Shown here: positions 53,733 to 63,548 of the stretch, piece by piece | How the letters are laid out: the number at the start of each line of letters is the position of its first letter | How positions within the stretch are numbered: the stretch's first letter is position 1 | Virus record (IMG/VR): IMGVR_UViG_3300036859_000580 | Coordinates: 1 to 64,000 of that record | Length of the DNA: 64,000 nucleotides | Source: a virus | Strand: one strand, 5' to 3' | Program-made: the position numbers and the translations under genes | Notes under the pieces: model-generated | What the model was told of the DNA's origin: nothing | Databases searched by the model: none | Seen by the model: the letters and a program-made list of their open reading frames with translations, nothing else

Positions 53733-54809
53733 CTAGGCGTTGACCTCACTGTTGACACGCCGACGATCCGCGGCGACCGCGTCCGACCACGACTCCCACC
53801 ACTTCCAGGCGTGATCCTCGATCCGAAGCGTCGCCGCGACCGCACGGCCGGCTTCGCTCAGCTCGGACCGTCGCGCCGCGTTCTCGCGAAGCGACTTGAT
53901 CGTCCGGTACCAGTCGTTGGGTCGCTCAGCCAGTAGGCCGCAACCCAGCTCGTGCAGCCGCCGGTACTCCGTGCGCGGCGACGCGACCCACGGTACGCCG
54001 ACCGCGGCCAGCTCGAGCGGCTTGAGCCACGACTTGGACGCGTTGAACACCGTGTCGGCGAGCGGCGTGATGCCCACGCCGATGTGCTCGGCGAGCACGC
54101 GCGGCCAGTCCAGCAGCTCGACGGCCACGCGCAGCTGCGTCACGTAGTCGTCGCTTGGTAGGCCGAATGCCTTGCCCACGCCGGGCGACGTGCTGGTGAC
54201 GTGCAGCCGCGCGCCCTCGTGCACCAGCCGTGCGACGGAGCTGCCCACGACGTCGGGGTCGTTCGGGTGAGACCCCAACGACGCGGGCCAGCCGATCACG
54301 CTGGAGTCGACGTGACGCACGTCGTAGTAGTGCGCCGCCAGGTAGTTCGGCAGCACACGGCCCCGGCCGTGCGCCGCGTAGCGCTTGACCAGCGCCGGCG
54401 TGGTCGCGGTGACCAGCGACGCGTGACGACACGCGTCGTCCAGGTTGCGCCACGAGTGCTCACCCTGGTTGCGTGGGTGCAGCATTCGCCACGCCGGGTT
54501 GTCCGGGTGGATGGTGCCGAGGTCGTCGTCCACGTCGATCACCACGGTGACGCCCTGCCCGCGCAGCGCGCGCACGGCCTGCGCCATGTACTTGTGCGTC
54601 ACACGCTGGAGCACCACAACGTCGGTGCCCTCGGGAATGTCAACGTTGACCACGCGGTCGTCGCGGTCGTCGATGCGGAGGAGCAGCTTGCGCGACTCCT
54701 GCTCGATGACTGTGACGTCGTGGCCCGCCGCGCGGAGTACCTCGGCGGGCCAGATGACGCGGTGGTGACCGCAGCCGTAGTGATCGGCGGGAAAGACGAG
54801 TACCCTCAC
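53733..54809 (-). CDS. GT-B glycosyltransferase (family 4/1-like)
   Basis: 358 aa. N-terminal MRVLVFPADHYGCGHHRV and a DVDDDLGTI segment; C-terminal ASKSWLKPLELAAVGVPWVASPRTEY is the E/KPLE donor-binding motif of GT4-like enzymes. Last gene of the tail transcript, so it may glycosylate tail or capsid proteins. Confidence 0.8.
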   Translation of the reverse strand: MRVLVFPADHYGCGHHRVIWPAEVLRAAGHDVTVIEQESRKLLLRIDDRDDRVVNVDIPEGTDVVVLQRVTHKYMAQAVRALRGQGVTVVIDVDDDLGTIHPDNPAWRMLHPRNQGEHSWRNLDDACRHASLVTATTPALVKRYAAHGRGRVLPNYLAAHYYDVRHVDSSVIGWPASLGSHPNDPDVVGSSVARLVHEGARLHVTSTSPGVGKAFGLPSDDYVTQLRVAVELLDWPRVLAEHIGVGITPLADTVFNASKSWLKPLELAAVGVPWVASPRTEYRRLHELGCGLLAERPNDWYRTIKSLRENAARRSELSEAGRAVAATLRIEDHAWKWWESWSDAVAADRRRVNSEVNA

Positions 54810-55018
54810 GGCTTGGTCGAGCCGCTCTTACCGGCTGGTGCCGAGCTGGCCTGCGCCTGGCCACGTGCGGCAGGTGCGGCGGGCGCGCTCTCCAGGGTGG
54901 CCACGCGCTCGGCGAGTCGCGTGCTGACGGCGACGAGCTGGTCGCTTACCACCACGAGCTGCGAGACGCGCTGCTGCAACTCGGTGATGTTGTCCTGCAT
55001 ACGCTGGATCAGTGACAT
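54806..55018 (-). CDS. Small coiled-coil protein
   Basis: 70 aa. MSLIQRMQDNITELQQRVSQL through VATLE is a heptad coiled coil, then a Pro/Ala tail. ATGA overlap with the glycosyltransferase. Perhaps a lysis or tail accessory. Confidence 0.65.
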   Translation of the reverse strand: MSLIQRMQDNITELQQRVSQLVVVSDQLVAVSTRLAERVATLESAPAAPAARGQAQASSAPAGKSGSTKP

Positions 55019-55057
55019 GAACGTGGCCTCCGGTGGGTGGGTGAGTGAACGCCGGCG

Positions 55058-55876
55058 CTAGACCGAGGGCCCGGCGTTGTACTTGCCGATCCAGTCGGCG
55101 GCCTCGGCGCCGCTCACGCCGAGGTGCGGGACGCCGGCGTCCTTGAACGCCGTGCGCAGGCTGTCCTTGTCACCCACGTAGGTGGATCGACTGTTCGTGA
55201 AGTCGATGATGAACGCGGCGCCCACGTCGATGGTGGGTACCGGGTCGTGCGTGACTTCGAGACCGATTCCGTTCATGGTGTCCTTCCCTCGCGTACGTGG
55301 TGCGTCGATGACCGAGTACTGAATGATGCGATTGAGATCGAGTCCGCCCGGGTCCCAGTGCTCGTCGGGCGCCGGGGCGTGCTGGTGCCCTAGGTGCCCG
55401 GAGTACGACCTGAGCCCGTCGAGCGACAGCCGGATGGGGCTGTCGGGCGACGCCAGCACGAAGTCCACCTCGTGGGCCGCGTAGCAGCGTAGGTACTGGT
55501 CGGGTACGCCGAACGCGTCGCGGATGGGACGCACGACGTTCTCACCCAGCCAGCGCAGCTCGGCGTCGCCGAGCAGGTGCGCGCTCTCCGAGAATCCCAC
55601 CACTTCGACCTGCACCACGCGCGAGCGGTCGTTCGACGTCCCGGCGAGCGAGTACGCGGCGAGGTTCAGCGGAATGTGCTGGACCCTCTCCTTGGTGGCT
55701 GGGTTGACGATGATGTGCGGCGGGTAGGGTCGGTACGCGTTGACCGCACCAATTACCGACGTACCCTGCGTCATGTGCCAGAGCAGCTTCGGGTCGTCGT
55801 TCTCGACGTACGTCGCACCGGCGACGTCGCCGCCGAGTGGCATTCGCTCGTAGCCGTCGAGCCACGTGTCAGTCAT
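55058..55876 (-). CDS. Endolysin, N-acetylmuramoyl-L-alanine amidase
   Basis: 272 aa. Amidase_2/PGRP fold: LWHMTQG with His34, VQVEVVGFSE, and GHLGHQHAPAPDEHWDPG giving the second zinc histidine and the catalytic HWDPG end. The C-terminal 70 residues may bind the wall. Cuts peptidoglycan for lysis. Placed among tail genes, so it could also act in entry. Confidence 0.88.
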   Translation of the reverse strand: MTDTWLDGYERMPLGGDVAGATYVENDDPKLLWHMTQGTSVIGAVNAYRPYPPHIIVNPATKERVQHIPLNLAAYSLAGTSNDRSRVVQVEVVGFSESAHLLGDAELRWLGENVVRPIRDAFGVPDQYLRCYAAHEVDFVLASPDSPIRLSLDGLRSYSGHLGHQHAPAPDEHWDPGGLDLNRIIQYSVIDAPRTRGKDTMNGIGLEVTHDPVPTIDVGAAFIIDFTNSRSTYVGDKDSLRTAFKDAGVPHLGVSGAEAADWIGKYNAGPSV

Positions 55877-55937
55877 GAGTGACCTCCTGGTCTATTAAAA
55901 CAGGAGCGCGGCGTCGACCTCGTCGTGACCGTCGTGG

Positions 55938-56465
55938 CTACGTCAGTCCAGGACCCTGCACCTTAATCTTGGTGTGAATGCCGAACAGCGTCAAGGTGTC
56001 GGAGTTGGACGCCTTCTGCCTGCGCAGCTTGATCGTGTGTGAACCTGCCGCCGCCAGCGTGACCGTCCACCCCTGCGAGATGGCGACACGACCACTCGAT
56101 CCCTCACCCTCCGCGTGCGCCTCACCCGTGGTGTTGGTGACGCCGTCCACCATGATCGTGCCGATGAACGTGTCGGTGCCGCCCGTCGTGGCCACGTCCC
56201 AGTACGACTCGACGCTCACCACCGTGTTGACGGTCGGCGTCGTGAACGTGAGCGTCGCGCCGGCCACGTCGGTGTCGACCGTGGTGACGGTCTCATCGCC
56301 GGCCGAGCGTGCCTCACGGTAGACCGTGCTCCTGCTGATCACCGTGGCGTCGGTGATCTCGAGCTGATCCTCGACGGCCTGCGCCAGCGCGTTGATCTGG
56401 ACCGGGCCGTTGGGTGGGTCGCCCAACTCGGGGTAGGGGAAGTTGTATGTTGCGGTGACGCCCAC
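55938..56465 (-). CDS. Minor tail protein
   Basis: 175 aa. N-terminal YNFPYPELGDPPNGPVQINALAQAVEDQ is a common opening of actinophage minor tail/fibre proteins; the rest is a beta-sandwich (TNTTGEAHAEGEGSSG). Likely tip or fibre. Confidence 0.75.
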   Translation of the reverse strand: MGVTATYNFPYPELGDPPNGPVQINALAQAVEDQLEITDATVISRSTVYREARSAGDETVTTVDTDVAGATLTFTTPTVNTVVSVESYWDVATTGGTDTFIGTIMVDGVTNTTGEAHAEGEGSSGRVAISQGWTVTLAAAGSHTIKLRRQKASNSDTLTLFGIHTKIKVQGPGLT

Positions 56466-56476
56466 GACGCGCTCCT

Positions 56477-57178
56477 CTAGTCTCCGTGTCCGTAGAATGC
56501 GGTAGGTACGACGCTGGCCCAGTCAACACCGGCGGTTCCAGTGATGAGTTGGATTTCATAGCTCACGAAGACGAGCTGCCCGTACATACCCGCCGGCCAC
56601 GCGTAGTCGATGGGGCCCCAGACGACGCCCGGGGTGCCGGTGGTGGTTGTGTACACGCCGGACGTCGCCATGAGCGTGCCGCCCGGCGGGCTCGCCGCGT
56701 TGGTCGGGTACGCCGTGTACCACTGCACCCGGGCCTGGCCCGTTGCGGTGCCGCCCGACACCTGGACCTTCCCGCCAACCGCTACCTTGGGGTGGTTGAT
56801 GATCATTGCGGAGACGAGCTTCGACGTGTACGCGCCGAGCGTGTTGGTCTGGAGGACGGCGTCGGTGTTCTGCTGGTAGAACGCCTCCGAAATGTCGGGC
56901 ATGACACCCGAGAAGAAGTCGGCTGAACCCGGGATGACGATGCGGCCAAGAATGAAGTAGCTCGTCTTATACCGCAGTAGGCCGACGACGTGCCCGACGC
57001 GCAGCACCAGCGCCTCGGTGATGTTCAGCATCGGCACGTTCGTGATGGGCGTCCCCACCACGTCAATCACGTTGTCGCCCGTCTGCCGGTTCCACGCCCT
57101 GATGACGCCCTGGTGGTAGCCGACGTCGGCGACCGACCGCTGTGCCAGCGACGACGTTATGTCATCACTACGTCCCAC
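56477..57178 (-). CDS. Minor tail protein
   Basis: 233 aa from GTG. Beta-rich, VIRAWNRQTGDNVIDVVG near the start reads as an OB-like hub domain. Position among baseplate genes supports the call. Confidence 0.7.
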   Translation of the reverse strand: MGRSDDITSSLAQRSVADVGYHQGVIRAWNRQTGDNVIDVVGTPITNVPMLNITEALVLRVGHVVGLLRYKTSYFILGRIVIPGSADFFSGVMPDISEAFYQQNTDAVLQTNTLGAYTSKLVSAMIINHPKVAVGGKVQVSGGTATGQARVQWYTAYPTNAASPPGGTLMATSGVYTTTTGTPGVVWGPIDYAWPAGMYGQLVFVSYEIQLITGTAGVDWASVVPTAFYGHGD

Positions 57179-57197
57179 TTGTTCACCTACCTCTCGA

Positions 57198-58307
57198 CTA
57201 CGATGAGACGACGAACTGCTCGCGAGTTTTCGCCGACATGATGCCCTCGGCGCGTAGCGGCGTGACGAGCGTCTCGATGACGTGAATCTCAATGCCCGAC
57301 GACGTCGTGACCTCAACCGCGTCGGCGACTTCGAGCGCCGGGTTCGGCACGGTCGTGAAGTCGATGTTGTAGGGCAGGCCGATCACCTGCTGAAGAAGTG
57401 ACGTACCGGCGCGCACGGCCTGGTCATTGGTCGTGATGAACGACGACGCGAAGAAGCGGGGGACCTTGCCGAACCGGCCGTACCAGTAGGTCGGGCTGTT
57501 CGGGTTGTTGTCCAGCACCACCGCGTGAACCGGTGGCAGCGTGTCGCCGGCCTCGCCGTTCACGACGACCGCGTTGTACGTACCCTCGCGCGTGATCGAC
57601 TGGTCCAGTGAGACGAGCACGCCGTTGTGCCCGGAGTTGACCGAGTAGACGGAGACGGTGGGGTCGGGAGGGTCGCGAATGACCAGCACACCTCGGTAGT
57701 CGAAGTACATGATCTTACCGAACGACGTGACGAGCTCGGTGAGAAACTCGAACCGGTCCCGCTCGGCGACCTGGTCACGGCCGAGCTGCATCACGTCAGT
57801 CGTGTCGTCCCACTCGATGGTGACGAGCGGGTAGACCTCACTTACCAGTTGAAGCACGACGTCACCCACGAGCTCCGCGGCGAAGAACTGGATCGGCTCG
57901 ATGAGCCGCGCCTCGACGATGCCACTCATCCGGTCCAGCGCGGCGATGCGAAGTGGGTTGTTGGGCAGGTCCGACTCCTCGACCGTCGCGATGCGGAAGT
58001 AACCCTGGCTCACCCACTCGCTCGTGCCGTTGCCGTACGAGATGCCCCGCCTAACGAAGATCTCATTGCCGTACGGCGTGAGCAGCCCGCTCGACTGCGT
58101 GGTGAACATGTTGGTGCCGTCGGTGGTGAGCGCGAGCGTCGCGCGCACGTCCGCCGCGGCATCCGCCGAGACGTCGCCGTCGATGATCGGGATGTCGACG
58201 CCGTCGGGATCGGTGCCCGTCTGGTACGTGGTGACGACGCGCGCGTCGGCGACCATCCGGTGCGAGCCCCGGAGTGCCGTGAGAAATTGACTGCTAACTG
58301 GTCTCAC
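57198..58307 (-). CDS. Minor tail protein (baseplate hub-like, DUF5047-type)
   Basis: 369 aa. VTTYQTGTDPDGVDIPIIDGDVSADAAADVRATL, then DRMSGIVEARL and VTSFGKIMYFDYRGVL resemble actinophage tail-tip proteins with a DUF5047-like N-terminus. GTG start. Confidence 0.75.
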   Translation of the reverse strand: MRPVSSQFLTALRGSHRMVADARVVTTYQTGTDPDGVDIPIIDGDVSADAAADVRATLALTTDGTNMFTTQSSGLLTPYGNEIFVRRGISYGNGTSEWVSQGYFRIATVEESDLPNNPLRIAALDRMSGIVEARLIEPIQFFAAELVGDVVLQLVSEVYPLVTIEWDDTTDVMQLGRDQVAERDRFEFLTELVTSFGKIMYFDYRGVLVIRDPPDPTVSVYSVNSGHNGVLVSLDQSITREGTYNAVVVNGEAGDTLPPVHAVVLDNNPNSPTYWYGRFGKVPRFFASSFITTNDQAVRAGTSLLQQVIGLPYNIDFTTVPNPALEVADAVEVTTSSGIEIHVIETLVTPLRAEGIMSAKTREQFVVSS

Positions 58308-58319
58308 GTGATCAGCTCC

Positions 58320-59750
58320 TCACGACACGATGACGTCGTTGGTCGACCCGACGAGCGTGAGTAGACTGGCCCAGTCAACGTGGTTGGCGAGGACGTCGCT
58401 CCACGTGGCGTACGTGTTGACGACCGTCTGCCACGTGCCGAGCGCACCTACGATGTCGGCGCTCGGCGCCGCGATCTCAATCAGCGGCAGGTTGAAGACG
58501 CGCCAGTCGTTGTCGCAGTCGCGGTTGCGCAGCGGCCGGCGCTCGTCGGTGTCCTGCACCGCGGCGTAGAGCGTGGGCATGGGGTCACCCGGCGGCGCCT
58601 GGAAGAAGAACGTGTCGCCCGTGGCGAGAATGATGTCGAAGTCGGTGCGTTCGGTCGTCGTGCGCGTGATGACGTCGATGACCAGCTCCTTCGAGCCGCG
58701 CACGTCGGTGACCGCGATCGGGTAGTTCCTACCCACCACCACGAAGATGCCGTTGCGCGCGCGTCGCTTGATCGACGAGATGTTGGGAATGCAGCCCAGC
58801 GGCCTGTTGAGGAACGGCCGTGCGATCACCTTGATCCAGGTGGTGGTGATCGTAGGTGTGATCGACACGATCTCGGAGCTGAGCAGTAGGTCGGCGTGAA
58901 GGAACGCCACGACGAACGAGCGTGAGATCGCCGTGCTGCCACCCGACACCGTCGCGGTGTCGACGGCGATGTCGGTCTTGGTCGTCTGCGCCATGTACGA
59001 CCACGACATCGCGGCGTCGTCACCTGCGGTCGAGATCGTGCCGTTCCCCTGAATGGCGTTCCAGCCGGCGGTACCCGCCGACACCGAAGTCCAGTCGTCC
59101 TGCTTCCAGAGTCCCTGGACGAGCATCATGCGGTCGAACGGAACGGTCAGTGCGGGGCGGTCGATGTTCTGGGCCGGCGTGCTGTTCAGCTGGGTCGCCA
59201 CGTTGCCGACCGTGAGCGACGTGTTGCGGAACGCGGCAGTCTGGACCAGTGTGTCCGCGTTGGCGACGCCGCCGGTGAACGACACCGTGGGCGTGGGCTC
59301 CGAGCCACCCGTGACGATCCTGCCGAACAGCTTCACGTTCGACGCGTCCATGACCGTGGTGTAGCCGGTGGGCACGTTGGGTTGACCGGTGCCCGAGTTG
59401 CGGATGCTGGCCTCAATGAGCATGAGGTCGCCGGCCTGGTAGCCGATCGGCAGCGTGGCGACGAGCGACGAGTTGTTGCCGCTGACCGGTGGGCCACCGG
59501 TCACGTACGTGCTCGCCGTCGTGTCGTACGCGCGGATCCGGTAGAAGTTCTGGACGTTCGCCGAGAACTCGTAGTCGTCCACGTGCACCGAGTTGCCGCT
59601 CGGTACGAGCGCGCCGCCACCGCGAACGGTGGTCCAGTTGACTTGGTTCGTGGAGCGCTCGATCGTGACGACGTCGGTGGCGACGTTGAGCCCGGTGACG
59701 ACGACTTGGACGCGGGACAGCACGCCGTCGTACGTAAGAGTGGTGCTCAC
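58320..59750 (-). CDS. Minor tail protein (distal-tail-like)
   Basis: 476 aa. Fibronectin-like N-terminal block, a lectin-like middle with repeated NTSLTVG segments, and a C-terminal ITRTTTERTDFDIIL. Follows the tape measure directly, as distal tail proteins do. ATGA overlap. Confidence 0.75.
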   Translation of the reverse strand: MSTTLTYDGVLSRVQVVVTGLNVATDVVTIERSTNQVNWTTVRGGGALVPSGNSVHVDDYEFSANVQNFYRIRAYDTTASTYVTGGPPVSGNNSSLVATLPIGYQAGDLMLIEASIRNSGTGQPNVPTGYTTVMDASNVKLFGRIVTGGSEPTPTVSFTGGVANADTLVQTAAFRNTSLTVGNVATQLNSTPAQNIDRPALTVPFDRMMLVQGLWKQDDWTSVSAGTAGWNAIQGNGTISTAGDDAAMSWSYMAQTTKTDIAVDTATVSGGSTAISRSFVVAFLHADLLLSSEIVSITPTITTTWIKVIARPFLNRPLGCIPNISSIKRRARNGIFVVVGRNYPIAVTDVRGSKELVIDVITRTTTERTDFDIILATGDTFFFQAPPGDPMPTLYAAVQDTDERRPLRNRDCDNDWRVFNLPLIEIAAPSADIVGALGTWQTVVNTYATWSDVLANHVDWASLLTLVGSTNDVIVS

Positions 59751-62380
59751 GGTACCCTCCGACCTCCCGCGGTGACGGCGCGCTTGACGCGTCGGTCACG
59801 ATCCGACACGACGTTGGTGACGAGACTCGTGAGCTCCTGCTCGCCGATGAACACCTGGACATCGACGCTGCCGTCGACGACGGCGGAGCCTGCGTCGGCC
59901 GAGCGCGCCGCGCTCTCGGCCATCCGACGCGCGACGTCGCCGCTCGTGCCTCCGGTGGCACGCGTCGTGAAGTTGCCAACGTTGGTCGGCGAACTCCGCG
60001 CGAACTCGCTCTGCGTGGCCTGCATGAGCCCCTGGACCGCGCGCCGGACCGCGGAGTCGTCGCTCAGCGACTTGGCGAAGTCACGGATCATGCTCTCACC
60101 CGAGAACGTGACGTAACCTCGGCCGGAGAACGGTCCCTCCTTGGCGGGGGAGAACGGGAAGAGCGCGCGCATGCTGCTCATCGCCTGGCCAATCGCGTTC
60201 TTAGCGTCCTGGATCTTGGCCTTGATGCCGTCGATGAACCCGGAGATGAACTTGGCACCGGCGTCGAAGAGAATCCGGCCAACGTCCCCGAACGAGTCGC
60301 GAATCTTGTTGGGGATGTCCCGCACGTACTGAAGTGCTTCCTGGAACTTGTCGCGAATGGAGTCGCGAATGTTGCCAAAGATGTCCGCGATGCCCTTCAC
60401 GAGCGGCACCAGGCCCTCGTTGAACGTGAGCTTGAGGCTGTCGACGAACACCCCGGTGGCGTTCTTGATCTGATCCCACACGAACGGGACGACCTTCGAG
60501 AGGGCGTTCCACGCGTCGACGAGCGGTGTGATCGCGATGTTGATCAGCGAGAGAATGACGCCGGTTATTAGGATGATCCCGTCGATGAGCGGAGGTGCGA
60601 CGTTCACCGTGAAGTCGGCGAACGTGCTGATGAGCGGACCTAGCTTGACGAGTATGTCGCCCAGCTTCTCCGCGAGATCCGCGATCTTAGGCGCCAGGTC
60701 CTCGATCGCCTTCACCAGCGAGTTGCTGATGACCTCGACGAGCTGGGTCAGCTTGTCCATGTCGATGGACTCGATGACGCGCCTCAACACGTCGGCGAGC
60801 GGTGGCAGTAGCGTCTGCGCCAACTTGAAGATCGGGTCCAGGAGGGGCACGAGCGCCATGAGCAGGTCGCCGAAGAAGCCGATCAGGTTCACGAGCGCCG
60901 GCACCAGGTCGGGAATGATCTTAGCCATGTGGTCGCTGAGCTTACTCAGCACCTCGGACAGGACGGGAAGTAGCGCGTCGAGCGCCGCCTTGAACACCGT
61001 CCCAATCGCGTCGCCGAGCTGCTTGAAGATGCCGGCGAGCGTGCGCATGAAGTCCACGAAGCCGGTCGACGCCGTGAACTCGCGAAACGTCTTGATGAGC
61101 TCGGTGAGCGGCGTCTGGAGTTCTCCCGTGCCCTCGATGAGCGGCCTGAAGATGTTGCCGACGATGCCGACGATGTCCTTGAGAATGGACCAGAGTGCCT
61201 TGAGCGCGTCAACGCCGTCGAGCATGAACTCCTTGAGCTTGCCGGATTCCTTGGCCTGCGCAATGAAGTCGCGGAACTTGATGGCGGCCTTCTCGGCGCC
61301 GCTGGTCAGGCCGGCGAAAACGTTGGCGCCGACGTCGGCGATGTCCAGCAACGCCTCGAGTACCGGTCCGAACGCGGCACCCAAGTTGTGCACGACGGTG
61401 ACGGTGCTGTCCATGATGGACCTGACGGCGCCGAGGCTGTCGGCGCTGATCAGCACGTCGATGAAGTTGCGGGCCACCTTGTTCAACTCGGTCGAGATGT
61501 CGACCAGGCCGTGTGTTAGCGCCGGTAGGAACAGCTTGGCGAGCGCGTCGATCTTGTGATCGAGGCCCTTGAAGAACGCGCCTTGGATACCCTGGATGAC
61601 GCCGTCGAATTCGTCCTTCAGCTTCCGGACGGCCTTGACGAACTCCTGCGCCGGCGGCGCGAGCTTCTTCATCTCCTCGGCGAGCTTCTTGGGGTCGGTC
61701 TCCTTGATGGCGTCCGCGACCCCCGTGAACGCGAGCTTGGCCACCAGCCCGGCCGCGCCGATCGTGGCCAGCGCACCCGGCAGGAGCGCCGCCGCCTGCG
61801 CCGCGGTCGCGAGTAGTTGGCCGAGCGACGCCACGATGGGTAGCAGCGACGTCACACTGGTGCCGATCGACACCACCTTGCCGAGGCTGGTGGCGACTCC
61901 GACCAGTCGCTCGTTCAGTCGTCTGAACGAACCGTCGACGTCGTCGCTCGACTTGCTCGCGTCCTTGTTCACCTTGTCGACGGCATCGCCGATCTTGTCG
62001 ACTTCACGCTTGACGTCGCGACTCGCCTTCTCGGCCGCGGTGGGTAGTCGCGTGATCACCTGCTCGATGCCGTTCGCGGCCCTGCGCGTGGCGACGACGA
62101 CGTGCTGCTGCGTGTCGTCGAACCAGTTGACGATCTTGGTGTTGGTCTTGTCGATCTTATCGCTGACGCTGTTGAGATCGTCGTTGATGTCGCCGGTCAG
62201 GCGCTTGAACGGGTCGCCACCTCCGCCGCCCTGACCCAACTTGCTGATCTTCTTGTCCACGTTGCCGAGCGACTTCTCGATGTCGCGCGAGAACGTCTTG
62301 ACCTTGGTGAGCAGCTCGCGGGCGAACAGCTCGACGTCGGGGATGATCTCGACGGCCGCGCGCGCGATGACGTCAGCCAC
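59747..62380 (-). CDS. Tape-measure protein
   Basis: 877 aa. Long helical repeats, a hydrophobic Leu/Val-rich centre (LLPGALATIGAAGLVAKLA) and PFSPAKEGPFSGRG near the C-terminus, the usual actinophage TMP signature. By the usual rule it implies a tail of roughly 130 nm. It sets tail length and may help DNA ejection. Confidence 0.92.
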   Translation of the reverse strand: MADVIARAAVEIIPDVELFARELLTKVKTFSRDIEKSLGNVDKKISKLGQGGGGGDPFKRLTGDINDDLNSVSDKIDKTNTKIVNWFDDTQQHVVVATRRAANGIEQVITRLPTAAEKASRDVKREVDKIGDAVDKVNKDASKSSDDVDGSFRRLNERLVGVATSLGKVVSIGTSVTSLLPIVASLGQLLATAAQAAALLPGALATIGAAGLVAKLAFTGVADAIKETDPKKLAEEMKKLAPPAQEFVKAVRKLKDEFDGVIQGIQGAFFKGLDHKIDALAKLFLPALTHGLVDISTELNKVARNFIDVLISADSLGAVRSIMDSTVTVVHNLGAAFGPVLEALLDIADVGANVFAGLTSGAEKAAIKFRDFIAQAKESGKLKEFMLDGVDALKALWSILKDIVGIVGNIFRPLIEGTGELQTPLTELIKTFREFTASTGFVDFMRTLAGIFKQLGDAIGTVFKAALDALLPVLSEVLSKLSDHMAKIIPDLVPALVNLIGFFGDLLMALVPLLDPIFKLAQTLLPPLADVLRRVIESIDMDKLTQLVEVISNSLVKAIEDLAPKIADLAEKLGDILVKLGPLISTFADFTVNVAPPLIDGIILITGVILSLINIAITPLVDAWNALSKVVPFVWDQIKNATGVFVDSLKLTFNEGLVPLVKGIADIFGNIRDSIRDKFQEALQYVRDIPNKIRDSFGDVGRILFDAGAKFISGFIDGIKAKIQDAKNAIGQAMSSMRALFPFSPAKEGPFSGRGYVTFSGESMIRDFAKSLSDDSAVRRAVQGLMQATQSEFARSSPTNVGNFTTRATGGTSGDVARRMAESAARSADAGSAVVDGSVDVQVFIGEQELTSLVTNVVSDRDRRVKRAVTAGGRRVP

Positions 62381-62762
62381 CGCTCACCACCCCCATCGAG
62401 CGCATGAACGACTGCGACGCGTCCTCATCACCGTACCACCACGACGGCTCACCCGTCTCCCTCAGCGGCACGTACTCACCTCCGGGTAGCTGCCACTTGG
62501 TGACCTGCATGACGTACTCGTAGTCCTGACGCGGCTTGTCGGGGTTCTTCTCGTCGTACCGAAGTCGATCCAGCGACGCCTTGTACAGGACGTTGAGCAG
62601 CCGGTTGAGCGGCAGCGTGAGAAGATCTACACCGCGGCCGACGTGCTCACCGTCGAGCTCGTGCCAGACTCCGGGTTGTCGGGCCCAGACGAGGAGTCCG
62701 AGTCCGGCTGTGTAGGGCGCAGCCCGTACCGCTCGAACAGGAAGTGCACCACGTCCATGCAC
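62373..62762 (-). CDS. Tail assembly chaperone, -1 frame extension (T part)
   Basis: The meaningful part is from about 62700 down: WHELDGEHVGRGVDLL through MRSMGVVSGG. It overlaps the G gene in the -1 frame and the TMP start by 8 nt, the classic G/GT arrangement. Made as a fusion by frameshifting. A canonical slippery heptamer was not found in the right phase. Confidence 0.7.
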   Translation of the reverse strand: MHGRGALPVRAVRAAPYTAGLGLLVWARQPGVWHELDGEHVGRGVDLLTLPLNRLLNVLYKASLDRLRYDEKNPDKPRQDYEYVMQVTKWQLPGGEYVPLRETGEPSWWYGDEDASQSFMRSMGVVSGG

Positions 62763-63052
62763 GTCGCCAGGCCGATCGGGTTGGACGTGTCGCTCAACCT
62801 GGCGATGAAGCGCTCGGCGGACTCGGGGACGAGCAGCGCCCGGATCATCGACTTCATGATGTTCTTGCGGTTCTCGGGGTTGGTCGAGTCGGCGCTGAGC
62901 GCCGTCGCGTACGCGCTGAACTCGAATGCCGTGTCGGCGGCCAAGTCGCGGACGCCGGTGAACACGTCACCGTCGATCTTGAACTGGAGCGCCGTGGTTC
63001 GCACGGAGAAGTCCATCATTTCGCCGCTCGCGGTCACACCCTGGTCGGCCAC
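62627..63052 (-). CDS. Tail assembly chaperone (G part)
   Basis: 141 aa from GTG. FSVRTTALQFKIDGDVF and helical C-terminal half ending in a Ser/Asp-rich tail fit tail assembly chaperones. Binds the tape measure during tail assembly. Confidence 0.8.
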   Translation of the reverse strand: MADQGVTASGEMMDFSVRTTALQFKIDGDVFTGVRDLAADTAFEFSAYATALSADSTNPENRKNIMKSMIRALLVPESAERFIARLSDTSNPIGLATCMDVVHFLFERYGLRPTQPDSDSSSGPDNPESGTSSTVSTSAAV

Positions 63053-63130
63053 GTTACCTCACTAGATCGACGCGTCACTACCGTACGATGCCAGCATAGA
63101 TCGGTCGCGCGCGCGTTGTCGGCTAGTGTC

Positions 63131-63544
63131 CTACGAGCGGATGTCCTGGAGCGCATTCTCCAGGAATGGGTTCGGCTTGATGCCCTTGACGGAGCGCGCG
63201 TACACGAACTTGTTCTTGCCCTTGGGCTTGAACTTGAGGAACTTGGCCCGCTTGGGGTAGATGGGCGCGTGTCGTGGGCCGTAGATGCCGGTGCCCTTCA
63301 TGATGTACCACGCGTAGGTGACGTGCGTCTCAACGCGGCCCACCGGTCCAGTTGGGAACGAAGTGACCGAACTTCTGATCGACGAGCGCAGCCGTCCCCT
63401 GCGCACCGGGGCGCGACGCTTGGCGCCTGCCTGGACCCGCAGCGTGAGGCGCTTGGTATGCCTGTAGAACGGCTTGCCCGGTGACGTCGTGAAGCGCTTG
63501 AACTCCCGCAACTTCAACGTGACGCCCGTGACCCTCACGCTCAT
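63131..63544 (-). CDS. Tail completion/head-tail joining protein (gp10/HK97-like)
   Basis: 137 aa. AGAKRRAPVRRGRLRSSIRSSV and YAWYIMKGTGIYG...PNPFLENAL is the HK97 gp10-like pattern. Forms the neck or tail terminator. Confidence 0.8.
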   Translation of the reverse strand: MSVRVTGVTLKLREFKRFTTSPGKPFYRHTKRLTLRVQAGAKRRAPVRRGRLRSSIRSSVTSFPTGPVGRVETHVTYAWYIMKGTGIYGPRHAPIYPKRAKFLKFKPKGKNKFVYARSVKGIKPNPFLENALQDIRS

Positions 63545-63548
63545 CTAG

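Noticed and set aside
62680-62690. GGGCCCG as slippery heptamer for the tail chaperones
   Set aside because: In zero frame the codons are TCT GGG CCC GAC, so the heptamer is out of phase and -1 re-pairing would be poor.
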